A DNA stretch of 64,000 nt. It comes from Bacteroidales bacterium (GTDB taxonomy: Bacteria; Bacteroidota; Bacteroidia; Bacteroidales; UBA932). Every line of letters starts with the position of its first letter. Position 1 is the stretch's first letter. The notes under the pieces are model-generated. The model was not told the DNA's origin and searched no databases. It worked only from the letters and a program-made list of their open reading frames with translations. The translations under genes and the position numbers were made by a program. This document shows, piece after piece, positions 45,365-53,939 of this stretch. The stretch spans positions 21,631-85,630 of the forward strand of contig JAFSSE010000024.1 of assembly GCA_017445755.1 (NCBI GenBank), read 5' to 3'.

Positions 45365-46657
45365 TTATTCATCGTACAGGAGGTAAGGGCGGCGCTGAAT
45401 TCGGAAGGCCTCGACGTCAGGGGCCCAGCGTTTTTTAAGGTCGTCGGCACTGCAGCCCGCCTCAATCATTTCACGGACATAGGTCTGCCCGGCTTCCAGC
45501 TCGAAGTGTCGGCCCTGGAAGAAGGCATCTCCGAGGTCCAGTTTCGAGTAGGCGTCGATCAGGTAGCTGAAATCCGTCCCGGCGGCGATTATTTCCTCGT
45601 CCGGAAGCCCCCGGAGGTCGACACCATGGCAGAGGCGGTCCATGTAGCGGGGGTTCTTCGCCCCCGGAATACTTCTCGGAGTAAACGAGAAGCCGCCTGA
45701 GGGGTAATCCGGATGGCCATAGACCTCGAAGGGAAATTCCGTCCCCCGACCGGCAGTAACGACCGTCCCCTCGAAGTAGCAGGTCGAAGCGTAGAGATAG
45801 ATGGACTTCATGTCCTTAAGGTTCGGGGAAGGCCTCTGAATCAGTTCATAGCGGGTCTGGTGGGTATAATTGAGGCAGGGAATGACCGTCAGGTCCAGGG
45901 AATCAGCCCCTTCCATCCAGCCCTCTCCCTTTATCATCCTCGCGAGTTCCCCGAGGGTCATGCCATGGACCGTCGTTATCGGGAGGTAGCCGACTCCGGA
46001 CTTGTACTGCATGTCGAGAATCGGGCCGTCAACATACATCCCGTTGGGATTCGGCCTGTCAAGGATTATGCACTTCTTGCCATAAGCCGCGCAGGCCTCC
46101 ATCAGATGGTGCATGGTCACATAATACGTATAGTAGCGCAGGCCGACGTCCTGGATGTCCACGAGGAGGACATCGAACTTTTCCATGTTCTCCGCCGAGG
46201 GGAGGTGGGAGCCCCTGGCATATAGGGAGAGGATTTCGACCCCGGTTTCCTCGTCAACGCTGTTGCCGACATGTTCCCCGGCATCGGCTTTGCCGCGGAA
46301 ACCGTGCTCAGGCGAAAAAATGGCCCTTACGTCCATCCCGTCGGCAAGGAGCACATCTACGAGGTGTGGTCCCGTCACCGGGTCCCCGAAGGGAACCAGA
46401 CTGCGGTCTCCGCCCCGGTAGCGCTCCGAAATGCCTCCGGAGAGAACCTTATCCCCGACAATGCCGCTGTGATTGCTTAAAACGGCGATGCGCTGTCCCT
46501 TAAGGAGAGGATAATACTCCCCCGTCCGTTCATCCCCGAGAACTACCCTGTCCTCGCGCTCCCCGCTTCGGGAACATCCTGCCCCCGCATTCTGGCCGGC
46601 CGTCCCGAAGGAAAGCAGAAGCAGCAGGGCCGGAACCATCCAAATTCTTTTCATCAT
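45365..46657 (-). CDS. NamZ-type exo-beta-N-acetylmuramidase (DUF1343, GH171)
   Basis: A 430-residue exported protein (signal peptide about 1-21) of the DUF1343 family, whose characterised members release MurNAc from the non-reducing end of peptidoglycan fragments. Conserved family segments include AIFSPEHGFRG, DVGLRYYTYYVTM, ILDRPNPNG, a TTVHGMTLGELA stretch and ASTCYFEGTVVTAGRGTEFPFEVYG. The ATG at 46657 is supported by a promoter box 23-30 bases upstream; the longer frame to 46783 would run across the tRNA gene. A role in cell-wall sugar recycling is inferred. Confidence 0.9.
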   Translation of the reverse strand: MMKRIWMVPALLLLLSFGTAGQNAGAGCSRSGEREDRVVLGDERTGEYYPLLKGQRIAVLSNHSGIVGDKVLSGGISERYRGGDRSLVPFGDPVTGPHLVDVLLADGMDVRAIFSPEHGFRGKADAGEHVGNSVDEETGVEILSLYARGSHLPSAENMEKFDVLLVDIQDVGLRYYTYYVTMHHLMEACAAYGKKCIILDRPNPNGMYVDGPILDMQYKSGVGYLPITTVHGMTLGELARMIKGEGWMEGADSLDLTVIPCLNYTHQTRYELIQRPSPNLKDMKSIYLYASTCYFEGTVVTAGRGTEFPFEVYGHPDYPSGGFSFTPRSIPGAKNPRYMDRLCHGVDLRGLPDEEIIAAGTDFSYLIDAYSKLDLGDAFFQGRHFELEAGQTYVREMIEAGCSADDLKKRWAPDVEAFRIQRRPYLLYDE

Positions 46658-46679
46658 CTTCTGAATTCTTTGTCCTTTG

Positions 46680-46687
46680 CAAAGATA
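46680..46687 (-). promoter_or_regulatory. -7 box of the NamZ gene
   Basis: TATCTTTG on the minus strand, 22 bases before the ATG at 46657, and downstream of the tRNA terminator. Confidence 0.5.
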
Positions 46688-46716
46688 TGCGTTTTTTTCA
46701 TCTTTACCTAAATACA

Positions 46717-46748
46717 AAAGAGACAAGCTCTTTCGAACTTGTCTCTTT
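46717..46748 (-). terminator. Rho-independent terminator of tRNA-Leu
   Basis: Eleven-base perfect stem (AAAGAGACAAG / CTTGTCTCTTT) around a ten-base loop. On the minus strand it is followed by the T-rich TTTTGTATTT. It begins one base after the mature tRNA 3' end. Confidence 0.8.
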
Positions 46749-46749
46749 G

Positions 46750-46832
46750 TGCGGTAGGTGAGAGTCGAACTCACACACCCCAACGGGCACTACCCCCTCA
46801 AAGTAGCGTGTCTACCATTTCACCACTACCGC
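46750..46832 (-). tRNA. tRNA-Leu (anticodon GAG)
   Basis: The minus strand folds into an 83-base class II tRNA. The acceptor stem is GCGGTAG / CTACCGC with discriminator A; the D arm holds GGTAGACAC; the anticodon stem CTACT / GGTAG closes the loop TTGAGGG with anticodon GAG. A variable arm TGCCCGTTGGGGTG and the T arm with GTTCGACTC follow. The 3' CCA is not encoded. A complete promoter lies upstream and a strong terminator downstream, so it is transcribed alone. Confidence 0.96.
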
Positions 46833-46848
46833 AGTTGGATTGGGACTG

Positions 46849-46879
46849 CAAAGGTAACTATCTTTTTAGAAAAAGCAAA
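46849..46879 (-). promoter_or_regulatory. Complete promoter of tRNA-Leu
   Basis: On the minus strand TTTG (46876-46879) and TACCTTTG (46849-46856) are separated by exactly 19 bases, the full Bacteroidota -33/-7 arrangement. The tRNA begins about 10 bases after the expected start point. Confidence 0.75.
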
Positions 46880-46898
46880 AGAATTTGAAAAAAATGTT

Positions 46899-46906
46899 TA
46901 TCTTTG
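46899..46906 (+). promoter_or_regulatory. -7 box of rpsP-rimM
   Basis: TATCTTTG lies 60 bases before the rpsP ATG. The leader of about 55 bases contains no strong hairpin. Confidence 0.5.
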
Positions 46907-46966
46907 CATCCGCTTTCTCGGGTAGGAAGCATTTAGGAAACATTAACTTTATTAAACAGATTCACA

Positions 46967-47518
46967 ATGGCTGTTAAAATTCGTTTACAGCGCCACGGAA
47001 AGAAGAATTTCGCATTCTTCCACATTGTAGTGGCTGATTCGCGCTCCCCGCGCGATGGTAGTTTCATCGAGCAGATCGGCTCTTACAACCCCAACACCAA
47101 CCCTGCAACAATCGTCCTTGACAGCGACAAGGCCCTTGCATGGCTCAATGTTGGCGCCCAGCCGACCCTTACCGCGAAGCGCATCCTCTCCTACGAGGGT
47201 GTTCTCCTCCGCAAGCACCTCCAGGGCGGTGTCGCCAAGGGCGCCCTTACCCAGGAGCAGGCCGACGCGAAGTTCGCGGCCTGGAAGGCCCAGCGTGACG
47301 AAAAGATCAACGCGAAGGTCTCCGGACTGAAGATGGACGCTGTCGAGAAGGCGAAAGCCGCCAAGGCCGCAGAGGCCAAGGTAAACGAGGCCCGCGCCGA
47401 AGCGATTGCGAAGAAGAAAGCCGAGCAGGAGGAAGCCGCCCGGAAGGCCGCCGAAGAGGCAGCTGCCGAGACGACTGAGCCCGCAGCCGAAGCGGAAGCA
47501 CCCGCTGAGGAGGCATAA
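46967..47518 (+). CDS. rpsP: 30S ribosomal protein bS16 with long C-terminal tail
   Basis: The first 80 or so residues are a standard S16 ([29 protein letters not shown]). A second half of about 100 residues follows, rich in Ala, Glu and Lys, and predicted as long charged helices ending in an acidic [10 protein letters not shown] tail. Bacteroidota S16 proteins are commonly extended in this way, whereas most bacterial S16 proteins are about 80-90 residues. The stop overlaps the rimM start (TAATG). Confidence 0.97.
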   Translation: MAVKIRLQRHGKKNFAFFHIVVADSRSPRDGSFIEQIGSYNPNTNPATIVLDSDKALAWLNVGAQPTLTAKRILSYEGVLLRKHLQGGVAKGALTQEQADAKFAAWKAQRDEKINAKVSGLKMDAVEKAKAAKAAEAKVNEARAEAIAKKKAEQEEAARKAAEEAAAETTEPAAEAEAPAEEA

Positions 47519-48000
47519 TGATCGCCGTCGCACAGGTACTGAAATCCAACGGCACCGACGGAGAACTCCTTCTGGGATTCAACGGCTTCGGGCCGGAAGA
47601 TATCGACCTTATGGAACCGGTATTCATCGAATTCGATGGACTTCCGGTTCCATTTTTCATTGAATCATTTACCGAAAAAGGAAACCGCGCCCTGGTCCGC
47701 CTGACCGGAATCCGCTCTCTTGCCGATGCGGACGAAATAACCGGGCGCAAGGTCTTCATAGAATACGGGGAAGAGGAAGACGGAGGGGACTCGGTCTCCG
47801 GATGGACCGTCATTGACGAAGATGGAACCGTCGTCGGAACCGTGGATGGCTATGAAGACATTCCGGGAAACACCTGCCTGTGGGTGGACACGGAAAAAGG
47901 ACAGGTCCTAATCCCCTTCCACGAAGATCTGGTCCTGTCCATGGACAAGGCGTCAAAGACGCTCCGGATGACTATCCCTAGCGGCCTGCTGCCGCGTTGA
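47518..48000 (+). CDS. rimM: Ribosome maturation factor RimM
   Basis: A 160-residue 30S assembly factor that binds S19 during 16S rRNA 3'-domain maturation. The N-terminal beta-barrel (about 1-85, with GTDGELLLGF and LVRLTGIRSLADADEITGRKVFI) is followed by a PRC-barrel domain (about 90-160, ending LVLSMDKASKTLRMTIPSGLL). One-base overlap with rpsP shows translational coupling. Its 3' end overlaps the convergent DUF975 gene by 23 bases. Confidence 0.93.
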   Translation: MIAVAQVLKSNGTDGELLLGFNGFGPEDIDLMEPVFIEFDGLPVPFFIESFTEKGNRALVRLTGIRSLADADEITGRKVFIEYGEEEDGGDSVSGWTVIDEDGTVVGTVDGYEDIPGNTCLWVDTEKGQVLIPFHEDLVLSMDKASKTLRMTIPSGLLPR

Positions 48001-48712
48001 TTTCAGCATCGAAACCCTCGCCGAATTCCTGCTTAAGGTCCTGGTAGAATGCTGCCTTGGTTGTTTCTATATAGGGAGAAAGCCAGAGGTAGCCGATACC
48101 TGCGGTAAAGATGCAGAGGATAAACCAGCCGATAAAAGTAAGATACAGGTAGAAGAGGTCGAACTTGTGCCCCTTCATCATCTTGCGGCTCCGCTGGATT
48201 GCATCATAGGCGGAAAGCTCCGGATGCTCCTCGAGGATATACGGGGTCATCGCATAGGAGAATGACTTTATAATTCCCGGAATGATGAAAAGAAAGCTCC
48301 AGAGGGTAATGAAAAGGCCCATCAGGAACATGCCCCATACCTTGTGGAAATAGTTCCTGAAAGCAACCGAAAACATGTTCCGGGTCAAGGAGTTATCCCC
48401 TTTTTCCAGGAGGAAACGGAAGGCGTTGGCGAATCCGAGCGAAAGTGGAACCAGGAGGAAAATCGAAGCAAGACTGAAAAGGGAGTTCCACCTTCCTACC
48501 CCGGAGAGGGCCGATATGGCATCACTGGGGGAAGAGGAGACATATGACGAAGATGCCGATAAAAAAGATGTGGCCTGTGCGGTTTTAGCGACGTTCGGGC
48601 CGAAAAATACGCTGTAAATCAAGGCGTACACTACGACGGCGAGGACGGCCTGCGCCCAATTCCCCTTAAGGGCCGCACGGGCAGAGCTTTTCAATGCTGA
48701 ATTTGATCTCAT
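47978..48712 (-). CDS. DUF975 integral membrane protein
   Basis: A 244-residue inner-membrane protein with about five or six helices. The N-terminal ARAALKGNWAQAV segment and the GIIKSFSYAMTPYILEEHPELSAYDAIQRSRKMMKGHKFDLFYL stretch (split here only by its helices) are typical of DUF975. The role is unknown. It overlaps the upstream acyltransferase gene by four bases, so it is the last gene of the lipid operon. Confidence 0.85.
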   Translation of the reverse strand: MRSNSALKSSARAALKGNWAQAVLAVVVYALIYSVFFGPNVAKTAQATSFLSASSSYVSSSPSDAISALSGVGRWNSLFSLASIFLLVPLSLGFANAFRFLLEKGDNSLTRNMFSVAFRNYFHKVWGMFLMGLFITLWSFLFIIPGIIKSFSYAMTPYILEEHPELSAYDAIQRSRKMMKGHKFDLFYLYLTFIGWFILCIFTAGIGYLWLSPYIETTKAAFYQDLKQEFGEGFDAEINAAAGR

Positions 48713-49686
48713 GGCAATCTAAGTTTTTCACGCATCCTATCGAGGATGCCGAGGTTATGGTCGGAAAGACGGATGTGACGGTTGAGCTTATCGGGGTGCA
48801 TCTCGTCGAATTTGATAAGGATTCCCGCCTCGATTACGTCACCGAACTCGTCATTGATCCCGGCTCCGAATGACTTCATCGTCGGGGACATATTCATATA
48901 GGTATTGACAAGCGGAGGAATATTTACACCAAACTTGTGGATTTCGTTCTTCAATATCTTATAATCCTCCTTGAAGTCATTCTCCGTAAAGACCTTACGG
49001 TACTTCTCGGGCGCATCTATGCGAATGGGGTTCTTCGGGATAACGAGTTTCTCTTCGCGCGAGCCGAAATGCTTCCGGAGGAAGAACATCAGCATCTGGA
49101 GGCACTCCTTGGGATAAGAAGGATAGATGGTCATCTTCCCGAAGAAATACTTCATCCTCCCCTCGTAGAATACGATAAGGGCCCCAAGCCCGTCGAAGAG
49201 ATTGTCAAGGGCATAGAGACTGCGGCTGTCCTCACGGGTGCTCTGATACTCCAGGGCGATATATGAACGGCTCAGTTCGATGGTCTCGAGGAAACCGCGC
49301 CGGAGGAAGCTGCGGGTAAAGGTAAAGAGGTGGGAAGTCGGGAGAATCGGCTGGCCGAAGCGGTCGTACATGACCTCGTCGCAGAGGACATAACGGTAGC
49401 CGCCGATAATGCACTCGTTGTCCGGATCCCAGAGTACGAGCTGCTTAAAGCCGAAAGCCGGGTCCAGATCGAAACGGTCAAGGTCCATGGCCTTGCCGGT
49501 TCCGCCGCCGCCGTCCCGGAAGACGATTTCCCTCAGACGTCCGATTTCCTTCATGGTATTCGGAGCACAGGTCGAATCGACGAGGTAGATTTTGTTCCCG
49601 GCGCGGTTGGTGTCGCGGAGGAAACGCTCCTCGGTAAGTTCACTCTTTATGAGTTCCTTGTCAATTGGGGCAATAATCTGTTCCAT
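48709..49686 (-). CDS. glsB: GNAT-type N-acyltransferase, GlsB/OlsB-like
   Basis: A 325-residue protein of the acyl-ACP N-acyltransferase group once called putative hemolysins. Features are the early CAPNTMKEIGRLREIVFRDGGGGTGK segment in a GNAT fold and a central ELSRSYIALEYQ stretch. In Bacteroides the corresponding enzyme (GlsB) acylates glycine to start glycine-lipid synthesis; in other bacteria OlsB acylates ornithine. Its neighbour is a PlsC-type O-acyltransferase, which matches the GlsB/GlsA pair. The acceptor amino acid is inferred from that pairing. Confidence 0.78.
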   Translation of the reverse strand: MEQIIAPIDKELIKSELTEERFLRDTNRAGNKIYLVDSTCAPNTMKEIGRLREIVFRDGGGGTGKAMDLDRFDLDPAFGFKQLVLWDPDNECIIGGYRYVLCDEVMYDRFGQPILPTSHLFTFTRSFLRRGFLETIELSRSYIALEYQSTREDSRSLYALDNLFDGLGALIVFYEGRMKYFFGKMTIYPSYPKECLQMLMFFLRKHFGSREEKLVIPKNPIRIDAPEKYRKVFTENDFKEDYKILKNEIHKFGVNIPPLVNTYMNMSPTMKSFGAGINDEFGDVIEAGILIKFDEMHPDKLNRHIRLSDHNLGILDRMREKLRLP

Positions 49687-49689
49687 GGC

Positions 49690-50505
49690 TTATTCTGTGG
49701 CTAGTGAATACACTTTTTCGCGGACATATTCAGCCCACTCGATATCCTTTTTATCCGATGTGAACGACTCCCAAGGTATCGGCTTTCCGAACACAAGGGT
49801 CAGCTCGCGGTTTCGCCAGCGATAGAGCTCGTCGGGGAGACAGAACATGGCAAGAGGAAGCTTGATTTTCAGCTTTTTGCACAGGATATCCAGATTATAG
49901 AAACGTTTTGAGTTCTTCCCGGAGAACCAGAAGGGGATGATGTCGCGATGGGATGTGCGGCTCTTCGTAATGAAGGTTTTCCTCCAGGGAAGGTCCGTTA
50001 TCTTGCCGTCAATCTTCCGGGAGCAAAGTCCCGCCGGGAAGATAAAGAGCTGCTTGTCGGACTGGAAGGCCTCTTCCAGCATGGAGGAGAGTTCCCGCGC
50101 CTGTGCTCCCATTTTATTGACTGGGACAAGGAACTCCTGGACCTGGCCTACATTCATCAGAAAATCATTGGCCGGAGACACAATGTTCCCGTTGTACTTT
50201 CGTCCGAGGAAGGCGACCATGGAGAGAGCGTCCGCCCCTCCGAGAGGATGGTTCCCGCAGAAGGTGAAACGGCCCTCCGAGGGAATATTCTCTTCCCCGA
50301 TTACATTCAGCTTCACATTCATATGCTCCAGGGCCCCTTCAGCGAACTCGACGCCAAGTTTTCCCTCCTTGAAATAATCGTTCAACCAATCCTGGTGGAT
50401 GAAGCGCTTCACCCAGTTTACTACAAACTTCGGGATTTTCTTTCCCTTTGCACGGGAAGCGATGACTTTGTCTATATCCAGATAGACAATTTTGTTTTCG
50501 GCCAT
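49690..50505 (-). CDS. glsA: PlsC-type O-acyltransferase, GlsA/OlsA-like
   Basis: A 271-residue acyltransferase with the family motif in the form NHPLGGAD (HxxxxD) and an acceptor region FIFPAGLCSRK. It would add the second, ester-linked acyl chain to the N-acyl amino acid made by the next enzyme. The ATG at 50505 (MAENKIVYLDIDKVI) is preferred; the longer frame to 50562 includes the promoter region. It stands three bases before glsB. Confidence 0.78.
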   Translation of the reverse strand: MAENKIVYLDIDKVIASRAKGKKIPKFVVNWVKRFIHQDWLNDYFKEGKLGVEFAEGALEHMNVKLNVIGEENIPSEGRFTFCGNHPLGGADALSMVAFLGRKYNGNIVSPANDFLMNVGQVQEFLVPVNKMGAQARELSSMLEEAFQSDKQLFIFPAGLCSRKIDGKITDLPWRKTFITKSRTSHRDIIPFWFSGKNSKRFYNLDILCKKLKIKLPLAMFCLPDELYRWRNRELTLVFGKPIPWESFTSDKKDIEWAEYVREKVYSLATE

Positions 50506-50528
50506 AAGGTTTACAGGTTTAGCACCTT

Positions 50529-50536
50529 CAAAATTA
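50529..50536 (-). promoter_or_regulatory. Possible -7 box of the glycine-lipid operon
   Basis: TAATTTTG on the minus strand (TAnnTTTG), 23 bases before the ATG at 50505. Confidence 0.4.
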
Positions 50537-50601
50537 ATACATTTTTCAAACCGTTGTATCATTTATTCCCTTTTTTTTATCCGCTTCCCTCGCTTTTTTA
50601 C

Positions 50602-50609
50602 TATCTTTG
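50602..50609 (+). promoter_or_regulatory. -7 box of the beta-helix/SGNH lipoprotein gene
   Basis: TATCTTTG, 26 bases before the ATG at 50636. Confidence 0.5.
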
Positions 50610-50635
50610 CGAATGACAATAACCAGTACAATAAT

Positions 50636-53116
50636 ATGAGAACCCGTTTTTATCCTTTTGCGGCCATTATCGCCGCTGTCCTTTTCCTCGGATGTAAAAA
50701 AGAACCTGCTCCGACGCCGGAACCGGATCCGGATCCGATTGTCGACCCCGTTATTATTCCTGAGACAAAGTATTTCAGCGGCGGGTCCGGAACTGCGGAA
50801 GACCCGTATCTCATCTCTACGCCTGCGGACCTGAAAGCCCTTTCGGACACATCCAACATGGCTTCCGACGCATCGCGCTATGCGGCTTCATATTTCAAGC
50901 AGGGTGCCGACATCGACATGTCCGCCACCGACTTCACTCCCCTTTTCCAAAAAGGGAATACAAAGTTCTCGGGAACCTATGACGGGGACGGGAAGACCAT
51001 CTCGGGACTGAAGATCCTCTCCTCCGAAAAGAAGGCCTCCGGCTTTGTCGCCTATGCAAATGGAGCGACAATCAAGGGAATAAACCTTTCCGGGGTCAAC
51101 ATGGACGTCCAATACGTTTACAGCGGAGCCATTGCCGGCTATGTAGAGGGCGGGGCGAGCATCGAGAACTGCTCCGTTTCCGGCCAGATACGCCAGTATA
51201 CCGCCTCCCTGAACGTCCTCGGAGAGGCGAATGAGGGCTATTCCGGCGGTGTTGCCGGCTATGTCACCGACAGCAGGGTGGCGGATTGTACCATGAACGG
51301 CAATGTCACGATCTACGGCAAGTACAGCGGCGGTATGTTCGGGCTGGTCGAAAACTCGACCATTGAGAACTGCAAGCTGCTTAAAGAGAACACCGTCAAT
51401 ATATACTACCACTGGAACGGCGGCCTTATCGGAAAGGCGAGAGGCGCCTCAACCGTAATCCGCGGATGCTCCTTCGAAGGTAACCTGACCGCCGTCGGCT
51501 ATGTCCAGGGCGGAATTGTCGGCCAGATGGAAGGCGGCCTCATCGAGAACTGCGTAATGGGCAGCTATGCTTCGATCGGCAGCGACAAATACTTCGTCGG
51601 AGGAATCGTCGGAGCCATCCTTCCGGTTGCTGAATGCACAGTCCGCAACTGCGCCGCTTATGGAACCATCAAGGGCCAGTACAGCATCGGCGGCATAGCC
51701 GGATACACCGGTTTCGGAAACAGCACTATCAAGAACGCCGCCGCAACAGAGCCGGTCACAATCGAGAACTGCGCCTGTATCGGCAGCGAAATTACGGCTA
51801 CCGGCAATAACGGTGGATCCAATTCCTATTCTATTGCAGCAGGCATCCTGGGATGGTCCCACGGTTCCAATAAACTGACTGTCAAGGGCTGCTACAGCGC
51901 TCCCGCCTTCATCCAGACGATATCCGCCGGAAACCGCGGAGCACTCGCCGGCATCGTCGCATACCAGAACAGTACCAGCGGCAATGTCCTTTTCAAGAAC
52001 TGCTACAGCACGGTGACCCCTTCCTCCATGTTCTCCTGCAACGAGCAGATCACTTCCGTTACAACCGACAACTTCCACGGAGGAATCTACTGCCGCAGCA
52101 CCCAGCCGACAACCTTCGAATCCTGCTTCTGCGACAGCGCAATCCAGCTCGGAACCGGAGACTCCAACGCGAGTGAGAAGAATAACGAGCAGCTTTCGAC
52201 CGCCTCACTTTCCGACGGAACCCTCCTCTCCAAACTTCAGGCGTCGGCGGACGGGGCCACCTGGATTGCCGGGGCTAACGGACTGCCGACCCTCCAGGGC
52301 CTTCCTGCCGATCCGAACGTAAAACCCAAGGCGAAAAAGCGTGTCAGCGTCATCGGAGACTCGATTTCAACCTTCAAGGGCTGGGTCCCTGCAGGATACA
52401 GCACCCACTACCCCGCCACTGACGGGACCCTCACCCTCGTCAATGAAACCTATTGGTACCGGCTTATTTACAACCACATGAAGAGCGCGACGCTCGACAT
52501 GAACATCGCCTTCTCCGGCTCGACCGTCACCAATACAACAGCCGAAAATTACGCCGCCCGTTACGGCTCCGCTTCCAATGCATGGTACGGAAAGGACTTC
52601 GTCACCCGCTTCATCGAGTGCGGCGGCTGCGGACGTCCAGACATCATCCTGATCCACGGAGGAACCAACGACTGGGCCCATAACGCCGACCCGCTCTACC
52701 CGGGAAGCGCCTTGTCGAAGAGTGCCACAACCCCTTCCGACGCTACTCTGAACTCGATTTACGCCGTCGCTGATGCTGCCAAAACGAGGACTGAGGTCAA
52801 TGCCCTTCCCGACGGCTCCTTCTGCGAGGCCTATGTCAAGCTGCTGTGCCAGATCCGCGAGCGCTATCCCTCCTGCAAGGTTGTCTGCATCATCGGCGAC
52901 TACCTCAGCACGGCCTTCGAAGAGTCTATGCTGAAAATGGCGGAGCACTATGGTGCTAAGACAGTGGACCTTCTTGCCGTGAACGGCTTCAATGACCAGA
53001 AGTACATGCCGAAGCACGACTTTAACGGCACCTCCGGCTGCCATCCCGGTTCCCAGGCAATGGCCTTCATCGCCGAGAAGATCTACACCGAACTCGGTGC
53101 CTGGCTGGAGGAATAA
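50636..53116 (+). CDS. Surface lipoprotein: GLUG/beta-helix repeats fused to an SGNH hydrolase
   Basis: An 826-residue lipoprotein (lipobox FLGC, Cys20) with a Pro/Asp-rich linker. Residues about 60-530 form a right-handed beta-helix: repeated units of the form GGIVG...IENC...G, with many NC pairs. After a PNVKPKAKK hinge, residues about 567-826 are an SGNH/GDSL domain with nucleophile Ser576 (VIGDS), Asn678 in GGTND and His803 (GCHPG). The Asp normally three residues before that His is replaced by Ser. It may bind a glycan with the helix and de-esterify it. The ATG at 50636 begins the signal peptide. It overlaps the next gene by 34 bases, convergent. Confidence 0.85.
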   Translation: MRTRFYPFAAIIAAVLFLGCKKEPAPTPEPDPDPIVDPVIIPETKYFSGGSGTAEDPYLISTPADLKALSDTSNMASDASRYAASYFKQGADIDMSATDFTPLFQKGNTKFSGTYDGDGKTISGLKILSSEKKASGFVAYANGATIKGINLSGVNMDVQYVYSGAIAGYVEGGASIENCSVSGQIRQYTASLNVLGEANEGYSGGVAGYVTDSRVADCTMNGNVTIYGKYSGGMFGLVENSTIENCKLLKENTVNIYYHWNGGLIGKARGASTVIRGCSFEGNLTAVGYVQGGIVGQMEGGLIENCVMGSYASIGSDKYFVGGIVGAILPVAECTVRNCAAYGTIKGQYSIGGIAGYTGFGNSTIKNAAATEPVTIENCACIGSEITATGNNGGSNSYSIAAGILGWSHGSNKLTVKGCYSAPAFIQTISAGNRGALAGIVAYQNSTSGNVLFKNCYSTVTPSSMFSCNEQITSVTTDNFHGGIYCRSTQPTTFESCFCDSAIQLGTGDSNASEKNNEQLSTASLSDGTLLSKLQASADGATWIAGANGLPTLQGLPADPNVKPKAKKRVSVIGDSISTFKGWVPAGYSTHYPATDGTLTLVNETYWYRLIYNHMKSATLDMNIAFSGSTVTNTTAENYAARYGSASNAWYGKDFVTRFIECGGCGRPDIILIHGGTNDWAHNADPLYPGSALSKSATTPSDATLNSIYAVADAAKTRTEVNALPDGSFCEAYVKLLCQIRERYPSCKVVCIIGDYLSTAFEESMLKMAEHYGAKTVDLLAVNGFNDQKYMPKHDFNGTSGCHPGSQAMAFIAEKIYTELGAWLEE

Positions 53117-53832
53117 TCCACGCCGTATCCGAAAAGGGCAAAATCCCCTTTAAGAGGGTCGTCCGGGAAGATTCGGGAGAGTTTCGCAGTCAGCTTCATG
53201 GCAGCTGCCATGGATGCGCAGCGGGAACTGATCAGACCGAGCTTCCCGGCCTCGGTAAGTACGTGTGTATCAAGGGGTATTATAAGACTCTTCTTAGGAA
53301 TTCTGTCCGCCCAGAGCCCAAGGTCCACCGGGGAAGAATCCCGGACCATCCAGCGGAGGAACATGCAGAGCCGCTTGCAGGATGACTTGGTGTCCTTCGG
53401 TACAATGACCGACAAGCCCTCGCCGGAAAAATAGGCGCAGATTGCCTCCAGAACGTGAATTGCATCTCCCGCCGGGACGAAATCCCCCAGTGAGCCGTAC
53501 TCCAACAGGAGTTTCCGGCAGGCCTCGAGGAAGCGGTTCATCAGATCCTTGGTGTAGAGTCGGTAGAAACATGAGCCGTCCCCCTTGGGGACAAAGTCGG
53601 AGAAGGCCCCCTCCCGCACCCAACGATCCGGTTCACCCTCCGAAGCGTCCAGAAGCAGTTGAATCTTAGGAAGAAACTGTTCGCGGGAGCCATAGCTCAG
53701 GGCCGCCGCCATGAAGGCCATTATTTCCTGATTCTCCTTTCCCTCGACCTGGTGCATGAACCAGGAAGGGTCCCCGTAGAGGAACCGTTCCGTTTCATAG
53801 CGCCGCGCGTACTCTTTAAGCAGTTCTTCCAT
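53083..53832 (-). CDS. TIGR02757 family protein
   Basis: A 249-residue all-helical cytosolic protein of the TIGR02757 family, recognised by YGDPSWFMHQ, the MAAALSYGSREQFLPKI segment, LCMFLRWMVRDSSPVDLGLW and the PLDTHVLTEAGKLGL stretch. The family has a helix-hairpin-helix arrangement reminiscent of HhH-GPD DNA glycosylases, but its role is not established. The ATG at 53832 has a promoter box 20 bases upstream. The last bases overlap the convergent SGNH lipoprotein gene. Confidence 0.85.
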   Translation of the reverse strand: MEELLKEYARRYETERFLYGDPSWFMHQVEGKENQEIMAFMAAALSYGSREQFLPKIQLLLDASEGEPDRWVREGAFSDFVPKGDGSCFYRLYTKDLMNRFLEACRKLLLEYGSLGDFVPAGDAIHVLEAICAYFSGEGLSVIVPKDTKSSCKRLCMFLRWMVRDSSPVDLGLWADRIPKKSLIIPLDTHVLTEAGKLGLISSRCASMAAAMKLTAKLSRIFPDDPLKGDFALFGYGVDYSSSQAPSSV

Positions 53833-53852
53833 ATTGATGAATTTTCGACATG

Positions 53853-53860
53853 CAAAAATA
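53853..53860 (-). promoter_or_regulatory. -7 box of the TIGR02757 gene
   Basis: TATTTTTG on the minus strand, 20 bases before the ATG at 53832. Confidence 0.45.
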
Positions 53861-53939
53861 ACAACAATTCCGGAGGTTGGAGGGACAAAAAGGGCCGTTT
53901 CTGCACATGAGGCCAGGGGTACGCCGGTGCAGTTAGCTT

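Noticed and set aside
46658-46783. N-terminal extension of the NamZ gene
   Set aside because: It crosses the tRNA-Leu gene and its terminator, while the signal peptide starts at 46657.
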